A stretch of 5,628 nucleotides of DNA, taken from contig JAKAOI010000175.1 of assembly GCA_021812265.1 (NCBI GenBank), positions 1 through 5,628 of the forward strand, read 5' to 3'. A program made the position numbers and the translations under genes. Each line of letters begins with the position of its first letter. Position 1 is the first letter of the stretch. Shown one piece after another: positions 1 to 5,628 of this stretch. The notes under the pieces are model-generated. The model was not told the DNA's origin. It ran no database searches and worked only from the letters and a program-made list of their open reading frames with translations. Source of the stretch: Chloroflexota bacterium. GTDB lineage: Bacteria; Chloroflexota; Ktedonobacteria; Ktedonobacterales; JACDGC01.

Positions 1-2240
1 CCGGCAATGTTCAATCTGCGCAACCTGAGACGCCGCAAGTTCAGCCTGCAAGTAAATCAAAGTTGCCGCGGTTCTCCTTCAGTCCACGGCGCTTATTCCT
101 TGCGGTCCGCTCAAAAACAACCAAACCGGCGCAATCAGTTCCCGGCAATGTTCAATCTGCGCAACCTGAGACGCCGCAAGCTCAGCCTGCAAGTAAATCA
201 AAGCTGCCGCGGTTCTTGATGAAACCGCGCAAATTACTCCTTGCTTTCCGTTTAAAAATTGCACAAATAACACAGCCAATTACTAACAGCGCATTATGGC
301 GCTGGCAAATACGCATTTTAGGAATGGCGGGATTAGCAATAGCGCGTTTCGCCAAGAAAACCCATCTTTCGGATATATCTCCGCGCAACACATCCATCAG
401 ACTGCGGTCGTTTGCGCCAATTGTAATCAGCCTTATTTTAACCGCAATTATCAGTGGGTACAGCATGTGGGGATTTAACGGCATGAATAGCAATGTGCAA
501 CAAATTGAACGGCAATCACTGACAGGCACTAAATTAAGTTTTCAAATTGAAGAAGGTGTATCGCAAACATATCTGGATCTCGGTTCTACCATTTTAGCGA
601 CAGATCCATCGCAGATATCTGGCAATATTCTTCTTTTGCAAAATGATATCACCGTTACAAACCAATATTTACAGCAATTTACCAAACTGTCATTTAACGC
701 CACTGAAAATCAGCAGCTAGATGCGTTTACCACTCTATATAGTCAGTGGACCCAAACCATTCAAAGCGTTATACAAATCTTGCAGTGTACAACAAGTTGC
801 AATATCAGCAATATGCTGCCCGGATCAATTAACGGATCATTAAAAACATTGCGAACTGCAGATATTACAGTCCATGCGCAACTTGAATCGGAACTCATTT
901 CATTTTTATCATCATCATATACTTCGACATTAACACCGCTCAATTCATTGCGCAGTTCACAAAAAATCCGCGCAGATCGTCTCAGCGCGCAAACTAACAC
1001 GCAAGTATTATGGGATAGAATTTTTCTGATAACATTATTTATTATCAGTATCGCAATAAACAGCGTTTTAGGTTTGCTATTAGCAAACAGCATCATCAAT
1101 CCAATAAAGAAAATAACCGCCGAGTTAAATGTTGCTGCCACCGGAGATTTAACCCACGCCGATATATTACACGCAACATTTATCGATAAAAATGAAATCG
1201 GGACGTTGGCGAAGCAACTCAGTTTCTTTCTAATTTCCATGAATACATTGTTGCTGGAAATTTTTAAAGCGGGAAAACAAATACGCATTTCTACCAAAGA
1301 AATTTACCTGATGTCAGAACAAAATGACATAGCAATCTCCAGTGTAGACCAAACAATTCAACAAGTTGCAATTGGCGCAACAGAACAGTCTAACCATTTG
1401 CAGCATACTGTATCGATGGTAAACTCTCTATTTCAACAAAGCAATATGCTGCATTTGTACTCTACCGAAACCGCTGCGATTATGGCAAATATTAAATCAC
1501 GCATTATGCATTCAACAGAATTAATCCAGCAGCTTGGCAGTCGCTCGCAAAAAATCACTGGCATTATTGCAACAATAGACGAAATAGCCGATCAAACAAA
1601 TCTGCTGGCGCTAAACGCCGCGATAGAAGCAGCCCGCGCCGGAAAACATGGAAATGGCTTTGCGGTGGTTGCTGATGAGGTGCGGAAGCTAGCGGTAAAA
1701 TCCGGAATTTCAACACAAAAAATTGAAGTATTAATTCATGAAATTCAGCAAGAAACACAAGACGCAATAATAGCCATTCAAGAAAATGCGCAAAAAATTG
1801 ACGTTGCTATTGAGAAAATTGCACAAAACAGCGCCTTCATTAACTTAATTAAAGATAGCGCACAAAATGTAAATAATAAATTGCAAGATGTGGCGCAAAT
1901 TAATGATCATAATAAAGGCTCATCGCAGCAAGTTTCTGGCGCTTCTCACAGCATGGCGCAGCAATCGCAATATGTTATTGATTCTATCCAGTCATTTGAA
2001 CATGTGGCGGAAGAATTTGAGAATATTATTGAACAATTCCATATTGTTGGCGCAGAACAAAAGCAGACTGCTCATGAGATGACAAATCCCGAAACCGCAA
2101 ATATATCTTCAGCTGAAGAAGAAATTTATACTGAAATGACCGCGGCTGAAGAATATATTGATGTGCCTATTGCTGAAGAATATATAACAGAAACGCCAGT
2201 AGACGAAGACAATAACTCGTGTAACGAAAATGCTGCCTAA
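1..2240 (+). CDS. Methyl-accepting chemotaxis protein, 5'-partial, with repeat-bearing N-terminal extension
   Basis: This is a transmembrane chemoreceptor that should sense a stimulus outside the membrane and control CheA through CheW. The frame is open to the left edge (first full codon at 3), so the true start is outside the window. Residues are numbered from the TTG at 63, which is not a credible start: it has no Shine-Dalgarno site and lies inside a repeat. The order is a basic Pro/Gln/Ala-rich extension (1-114), TM1 about 116-137, a mostly helical sensor region about 138-314, TM2 about 319-341, and HAMP about 342-395 (NPIKKI, GDL, NEIG). The signalling hairpin spans about 400-660 with its tip at 501-547 ([18 protein letters not shown], then [13 protein letters not shown]). 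An acidic tail covers 684-725. The tip contact residues E522, R525 and V536 are present, while K528 and N531 replace the usual Glu and Arg. The ligand cannot be predicted. The gene converges on the glycosyltransferase gene, 94 bp away. The family call is near certain. Confidence 0.96.
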   Translation, partial: GNVQSAQPETPQVQPASKSKLPRFSFSPRRLFLAVRSKTTKPAQSVPGNVQSAQPETPQAQPASKSKLPRFLMKPRKLLLAFRLKIAQITQPITNSALWRWQIRILGMAGLAIARFAKKTHLSDISPRNTSIRLRSFAPIVISLILTAIISGYSMWGFNGMNSNVQQIERQSLTGTKLSFQIEEGVSQTYLDLGSTILATDPSQISGNILLLQNDITVTNQYLQQFTKLSFNATENQQLDAFTTLYSQWTQTIQSVIQILQCTTSCNISNMLPGSINGSLKTLRTADITVHAQLESELISFLSSSYTSTLTPLNSLRSSQKIRADRLSAQTNTQVLWDRIFLITLFIISIAINSVLGLLLANSIINPIKKITAELNVAATGDLTHADILHATFIDKNEIGTLAKQLSFFLISMNTLLLEIFKAGKQIRISTKEIYLMSEQNDIAISSVDQTIQQVAIGATEQSNHLQHTVSMVNSLFQQSNMLHLYSTETAAIMANIKSRIMHSTELIQQLGSRSQKITGIIATIDEIADQTNLLALNAAIEAARAGKHGNGFAVVADEVRKLAVKSGISTQKIEVLIHEIQQETQDAIIAIQENAQKIDVAIEKIAQNSAFINLIKDSAQNVNNKLQDVAQINDHNKGSSQQVSGASHSMAQQSQYVIDSIQSFEHVAEEFENIIEQFHIVGAEQKQTAHEMTNPETANISSAEEEIYTEMTAAEEYIDVPIAEEYITETPVDEDNNSCNENAA
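3..284 (+). repeat. 141-bp in-frame tandem repeat, two copies visible
   Basis: Copy 1 is 3-143 and copy 2 is 144-284, giving a period of 141 bp or 47 codons. The first part of the unit is nearly identical: 1-75 against 142-216 differ only at 40/181 (Val to Ala codon) and 63/204 (synonymous Leu). The second part is clearly diverged in DNA but keeps a protein pattern of P-R-[RK]-L-[FL]-L-A-x-R-x-K. Each unit is therefore a Gln/Pro/Ala/Ser linker followed by a basic, hydrophobic, possibly amphipathic stretch. Copy 1 abuts the window edge, and the two bases before it match the end of a preceding unit, so more copies may lie upstream. Confidence 0.93.
2112..2237 (+). other. Acidic C-terminal tail of the chemoreceptor with AEEYI-type repeats
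   Basis: Codons 684-725 of the chemoreceptor encode a strongly acidic tail after the signalling coiled coil. The DNA word gctgaagaa recurs at 2112, 2145 and 2172, giving [16 protein letters not shown] and A-E-E-Y-I-T-E-T-P. The spacing of 33 and 27 bp makes this an imperfect repeat. The tail does not end in an aromatic NWETF-like pentapeptide, the CheR/CheB docking site known in enteric receptors. It contrasts with the basic N-terminal extension of the same protein. Its function is unknown. Confidence 0.75.
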
Positions 2241-2334
2241 TGCGCACGCCAATATTTTGCAAAGCTGTCTGCTTGCGATCTGGTGGGGATTTAAAGCAAC
2301 AGCCTTGCAGAATACAGGAACGCCATATTCAAAA
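2241..2334. other. Convergent intergenic gap
   Basis: This 94-bp stretch separates the stop codons of the chemoreceptor and the glycosyltransferase. The best hairpin (2259-2265 with 2271-2276) has a bulged base and no T-run on either strand, so I do not call a terminator. No gene or other signal is supported here. Confidence 0.6.
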
Positions 2335-3858
2335 TTATACAGATGGCTGATCTCCCGACAATTCAGCGTGTATGGTGTCATCGCTGCGTAATTGCTGCGT
2401 TTGTTGCTGCTGAAAAAGATACTTCATCTCAGCAAAAGTAATTTGCTCTATAGCGCTTAAACGCAGCAACAATTTTTGCAGCAGTAATAATTGAATAATA
2501 AAACTTATTATTTTACCCACAACCGGCCAGCGTGTATACCGCAAAGTAAGTTGTTTTTGTCTTGTTTTTTCCCAATAATCTAGTGCGTTAGCGTGATCAT
2601 TTAATAGATGATTTGCGGTTATATAGCGCCAATATATTGGATCTTCATAGTTTGGGATACTGTTTTCAGGAAAAGCTACAAAGCGACGGACAGGATTGCG
2701 GCGTGTGTTCGGCAAAGAGTCAGTTATCTGCTGCAATCGTTCGAATATTTTAGCGCCAATCACTTTAGGGTGAAGCTGAGACTGAACAGAAACTGCCGCA
2801 GTGTCTCCTATTTCCGCAGCAGCGTCTCTTTGTTGATATACGTATTGCATAAAATGCGCCGCATTTGCAATATCTGGTTCAGCCACCACCTGCCCTGGTT
2901 CATATAAAAGCTCCAGTTCCGGAAAATAGCGATAATCTTCAGCAGAAACCGAGCGAAGCCTATAGTCTGTTAAAAAACTATTGTGTCGGTTCATAAATTC
3001 TAAATTTCCCGAATAGGCGGTTGCAATAACCGGTTTACCCGCCGCCATTGCTTCCGCCATACCTAAACCAAAACCTTCTGTGCGATGCAGCGACACATAG
3101 CAGTCTACACTGTTTATCAGCGTTTCTAAGCGTTTTTGCGAGGAATATCCTTTCAATACTATACCACCTGCTTCCGCAACGGCAGCGTCTAAATCTTGCT
3201 CAAATGACGGAAATCTTTCAATATGCGCTGCTTTTATACACAATAGCGGAGTAGTGTCGTCCCTTTCAGGAAACGCGCGCGTAAATGCGCGAATAACGCC
3301 AAAGGGATTTTTACGCAATTCACTGGAAAGCGCCGAAAATGTATATAAATAGATATATCTATCTTGCGGCAAAGAAAGCAGCGCGCGAGCCTCCATGCGA
3401 TTAGTGGCAGGCGGCATAAGGACGGGATGAGGAATAACATAAACCGGTTTCTGAGTATATTTTTGAAATATCTTTTGTGTAAACACCGAAGGAGTCCAAA
3501 TTTCATCCACACGCGCTATTTGCTCCGCTAAATTATATGGCAGATAAGGCATTTCCCACACCCAATAACCAATCCGATAGGTTTCTTTTGTAAGATGATT
3601 GAGATAGGTATCTGAAATTTGCGGAAATTCATTGATGTTATAAAAAATAAGAGAGATATTGCCGGTATTTTTTTGCAAATATGCATAACGCAATTTTGTA
3701 TTTGCTCGGGGATGCGATTCATACAATACACTTTGAAAACAAACGGGAATTTTTTCGTATTGCATAGCCTGCAATGTTAATTCGGCGGCGTGGCTTAACC
3801 CAGATTCTGCTGAAACATCACCAATAAAATTGATCGTATTCCTTAAAGTGACTGCCAT
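2335..3858 (-). CDS. GT4-family glycosyltransferase (GT-B fold)
   Basis: This is a probable cytoplasmic retaining glycosyltransferase that moves a sugar from a nucleotide-sugar donor to a glycan or lipid-linked acceptor. It has 507 residues. The N-terminal acceptor domain begins with a short strand and a Gly/Ser-rich turn (INFIGDVSAESGLSHAAE, 9-26). A GYWVWEMPYLP segment (97-107) and VDEIWTPSVFT (117-127) are typical of this enzyme group. The donor domain starts near 168 and contains KNPFGVIRAF (183-192) and the family E-x7-E motif, E261 and E269 in TEGFGLGMAE, followed by GKPVIATAYSGNLEF. Residues after about 390 are an extra tail: a predicted helical part, a very hydrophobic stretch at 446-467 and a Gln-rich segment near 483-489. 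The ATG at 3858 is preceded by CAGGA seven bases upstream, which supports this start. The gene lies downstream of the membrane protein gene in the same direction. The sugar and acceptor cannot be predicted. Confidence 0.93.
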   Translation of the reverse strand: MAVTLRNTINFIGDVSAESGLSHAAELTLQAMQYEKIPVCFQSVLYESHPRANTKLRYAYLQKNTGNISLIFYNINEFPQISDTYLNHLTKETYRIGYWVWEMPYLPYNLAEQIARVDEIWTPSVFTQKIFQKYTQKPVYVIPHPVLMPPATNRMEARALLSLPQDRYIYLYTFSALSSELRKNPFGVIRAFTRAFPERDDTTPLLCIKAAHIERFPSFEQDLDAAVAEAGGIVLKGYSSQKRLETLINSVDCYVSLHRTEGFGLGMAEAMAAGKPVIATAYSGNLEFMNRHNSFLTDYRLRSVSAEDYRYFPELELLYEPGQVVAEPDIANAAHFMQYVYQQRDAAAEIGDTAAVSVQSQLHPKVIGAKIFERLQQITDSLPNTRRNPVRRFVAFPENSIPNYEDPIYWRYITANHLLNDHANALDYWEKTRQKQLTLRYTRWPVVGKIISFIIQLLLLQKLLLRLSAIEQITFAEMKYLFQQQQTQQLRSDDTIHAELSGDQPSV

Positions 3859-3865
3859 ACAAATA

Positions 3866-3870
3866 TCCTG
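3866..3870 (-). promoter_or_regulatory. Shine-Dalgarno site of the GT4 gene
   Basis: On the minus strand the sequence CAGGA ends seven bases before the ATG at 3858. This is good spacing and fixes the start of the glycosyltransferase gene. Confidence 0.7.
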
Positions 3871-3920
3871 TATTTTGGGAAAATTCCGTTGAATGAGCTG
3901 GTTTTTTATAAAGGCCGAGC

Positions 3921-3951
3921 AAGAAAACCACGAAGTCTTCAGCTTCGTGGT
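3921..3951 (-). terminator. Probable Rho-independent terminator after the membrane protein gene
   Basis: Bases 3927-3935 and 3943-3951 form a perfect 9-bp stem (ACCACGAAG with CTTCGTGGT) around a 7-base loop. Read on the minus strand the stem is followed at once by TTTTCTT, and it begins seven bases after the stop codon at 3958. Position and strand fit termination of the upstream membrane protein gene. Because the next gene reads in the same direction, it may act as a partial terminator or as an mRNA 3'-end stabiliser. The T-run is interrupted by one C, so its strength is uncertain. There is no T-run on the plus side. Confidence 0.65.
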
Positions 3952-3957
3952 AGTTCA

Positions 3958-5604
3958 CTATGAATTTCCCGGAGTATTGGTTATTACCGGCGTAATTGGA
4001 TGATTCCAAATCAATATTGTAAATTTTCCAATATTTTTTATGGTATCTGGTGTTCCAAATGTATTTATAGCATTTTGTTGATCTACATTGCCATTCCCCG
4101 GAGGATTGGCAGAGGCAAAAACAAGAAAAAAAGATTGGTCGCTATAAGCGCTTTGTTGATCCAGCCAGTAATACGTTATGATAGAATGGTTATTCCCCTG
4201 AACCGGCGTAACCTGAACCTTGCCCGATGTAAGCAAGGTAATAATTGCCGAATCCCAATACGCTCCATATCCGGATGTATAGCCGTTCTGTTCCAGCCAT
4301 ACCGCAGCCGGAGTGATAGGCGGGCTAGCAGCCGGAGCAAGTAAACGCGGAATAAAGAATACCATATAACCCACAGCACAAACGCCAAGAATAGTTGCGT
4401 GTGTCCGCCGATTCAGCGCAATAGCGGTAAAATCTTGCCGACCTAAAACAATCAATCCCAAAAACACTACCGGCAGTAAAAATCGTGTAGTTCCCAAATC
4501 CAGCGCATAACTGCTGAATATATACGCAGCCAAGGTGAAGAATAGCGCAAACAGCAAAATAAGCTGCACAACATCTGTTTTCTGCTGAAATGCGCATCTT
4601 TGCCGGATTTGTTTTATTTCAATATATATAAAATATAGTACTGCCAGCAAAATAGGCAACCGGAACAGCGACTCTACTACTAACGCCGAATTTATCGGCT
4701 GTCCCCAAATATTTATGCCAAACAGCAGCAAGATCCCCTGTATTGTTAACCCTATATTGCTTGCCAATCCATCAAAACTCACTATTTTTAAATTGGATGG
4801 ATATGTATAAAAACCACCCAGCATTATAACTATATGTAAGATAAGTTTTGAAACCGGTATAACTGCCACACTGGCGCTAAGTAACAATATGTTCCCAGCT
4901 GTGCGATTTTGCAGCCATTGCAAGAAAAACACGGCCATAACCGGCAATACAAATACATATAACGAATACGGATCCCCCAACACATCAAGCAACAACAGAA
5001 AAAACACCAATATTGCTGTTAACCATTTTATGTTTACTTTGTCGATAATCACCAGAGCCGCCAAAAAATATGCTATTGTGCCAATATGAATTGCTATCGC
5101 ACTGGCATAATGCATCAATTCTTGCGAGGGAAGCAACAATAAAAGCATACCTGCAGCTATGGGCAGCCACGCATCTTTTAGCGAACGGCCACGTTTCATC
5201 AACAAAAAGCTTAATACAATAACTGCCGAATAAACAGCCGATTCGGCGTATATAATTGCTTTGACAGTAAATCCACTGAGAAAAATAATTACTGCGTCTA
5301 TAGGGGTATCTATCGTCCAGAACGTATCCGGGCTAAGAAACCATCCTTTCAGTAAGATATTGCCATGTAAAAATGAATTTGCTTCTAAAAAATGACTCGC
5401 GTCATCGGCGTTTTGGTTTAGGGTTGCAAACAGTCGGCTGAACAGCGCAAACAACACAAAAAAAAGCGCTAAATACACGGCCGCAGAGAGCATGGTTTGC
5501 GGATATTTTTTCTCTGTTTTCTGCGGCGACGTTATTTTTTTCATCTTTGCCGTCACTGTTTGCATAGCGTCTGTATCTGTATGTAAATCAATGTTTACCG
5601 ACAT
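3958..5604 (-). CDS. Polytopic membrane protein, GT-C-type glycosyltransferase-like
   Basis: This 548-residue integral membrane protein has about 12-13 predicted membrane helices. After a 37-residue polar N-terminus come TM1 (about 38-60) and an outer loop with D67-D68 in NADDASHFLEANSFLHGN. Further helices lie at about 103-120, 121-136, 146-187, 193-230, 237-262, 284-300, 313-329, 346-365, 374-391 and 402-420. A soluble C-terminal segment (about 421-548) contains AYWDSAIITLL and SGKVQVTPV (448-468). An acidic residue in the first outer loop and an R-F-L-L-P motif (374-378) are features of GT-C glycosyltransferases, which use lipid-phosphate sugars on the outer face of the membrane. The ATG at 5604 is the first possible start, because an in-frame TAA lies at 5626-5628, but no Shine-Dalgarno site precedes it. 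The GT4 gene follows after 99 bp. The membrane topology is sure; the GT-C assignment is inference, and a non-enzymatic membrane protein remains possible. Confidence 0.85.
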   Translation of the reverse strand: MSVNIDLHTDTDAMQTVTAKMKKITSPQKTEKKYPQTMLSAAVYLALFFVLFALFSRLFATLNQNADDASHFLEANSFLHGNILLKGWFLSPDTFWTIDTPIDAVIIFLSGFTVKAIIYAESAVYSAVIVLSFLLMKRGRSLKDAWLPIAAGMLLLLLPSQELMHYASAIAIHIGTIAYFLAALVIIDKVNIKWLTAILVFFLLLLDVLGDPYSLYVFVLPVMAVFFLQWLQNRTAGNILLLSASVAVIPVSKLILHIVIMLGGFYTYPSNLKIVSFDGLASNIGLTIQGILLLFGINIWGQPINSALVVESLFRLPILLAVLYFIYIEIKQIRQRCAFQQKTDVVQLILLFALFFTLAAYIFSSYALDLGTTRFLLPVVFLGLIVLGRQDFTAIALNRRTHATILGVCAVGYMVFFIPRLLAPAASPPITPAAVWLEQNGYTSGYGAYWDSAIITLLTSGKVQVTPVQGNNHSIITYYWLDQQSAYSDQSFFLVFASANPPGNGNVDQQNAINTFGTPDTIKNIGKFTILIWNHPITPVITNTPGNS

Positions 5605-5628
5605 ATAGAGGTTTGTGTCATTATTTTA

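Noticed and set aside
63..65. TTG as the start codon of the chemoreceptor
   Set aside because: The frame is open upstream to position 1, the TTG encodes a Leu that is conserved as CTG in the second repeat copy, and no ribosome binding site precedes it.
7..219. Open frame of 70 codons starting with ATG in frame +1, itself containing a repeated motif
   Set aside because: It is a shadow of the chemoreceptor frame. The repeat period of 141 bp is divisible by three, so every frame repeats, and this frame stops while the MCP frame continues into clear domains.
761..1297. 178-codon open frame on the minus strand
   Set aside because: It lies fully antisense to the sensor, TM2 and HAMP part of the chemoreceptor, shows no recognisable motif, and is best explained as a shadow.
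2259..2276. Hairpin between the convergent genes as a terminator
   Set aside because: The stem is short with a bulged base, and no T-run follows it on either strand.
3905..3934. Promoter for the GT4 gene with TATAAA as -10 element on the minus strand
   Set aside because: The matching -35 position (TTCGTG, 18 bases away) is a poor match and overlaps the hairpin stem, so a promoter cannot be supported.
3818..4009. 63-codon open frame across the intergenic region on the minus strand
   Set aside because: It overlaps both flanking genes in another frame, runs through the hairpin, and shows no domain or ribosome binding site.
5605..5628. Promoter and ribosome binding site of the membrane protein gene
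   Set aside because: Only 24 bases are visible. A TAAAAT word is present but there is no Shine-Dalgarno match, and an upstream promoter context cannot be judged.

Overview
The window looks like a bacterial chromosome segment of moderate-to-low GC with about 95% coding density. It holds three genes: one on the plus strand and two on the minus strand that converge on it. No rRNA, tRNA, CRISPR array, transposase or phage gene is visible. The phylum cannot be fixed from the sequence. The C-terminal tail of the glycosyltransferase resembles tails I recall from GT4 enzymes of Chloroflexota and Cyanobacteria, but this is a weak hint only.

Positions 1-2240 (+) encode a methyl-accepting chemotaxis protein (MCP) whose 5' end lies outside the window. 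The reading frame is open to the left edge and passes through a 141-bp (47-residue) tandem repeat. This gives the receptor an unusually long, basic, Pro/Gln/Ala-rich N-terminal extension before its first membrane helix. The usual order follows: TM1, an extracytoplasmic sensor region, TM2, HAMP, and a signalling hairpin with a well-conserved tip. The protein ends in an acidic tail with repeated A-E-E-Y-I units.

Positions 2241-2334 are a short convergent intergenic gap with no convincing terminator.

Positions 2335-3858 (-) encode a 507-residue GT-B fold glycosyltransferase of the GT4 type, with a clear E-x7-E motif and a Shine-Dalgarno-like site. Positions 3859-3957 are an intergenic stretch with a perfect hairpin followed by a T-rich run in the minus-strand sense. 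Positions 3958-5604 (-) encode a 548-residue polytopic membrane protein with features of GT-C glycosyltransferases: an acidic motif in the first outer loop, an R-F-L-L-P motif late in the membrane domain, and a soluble C-terminal segment.

The two minus-strand genes read in the same direction and could form a cell-surface glycan or glycoprotein assembly module. In that model the cytoplasmic GT4 enzyme would build a glycan and the membrane protein would act on a lipid-linked sugar on the outer face. The hairpin between them suggests partly separate expression. Any functional link with the chemoreceptor is speculative. The most unusual feature is the repeat-bearing N-terminal extension of the chemoreceptor. 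I see no complete undescribed system here.
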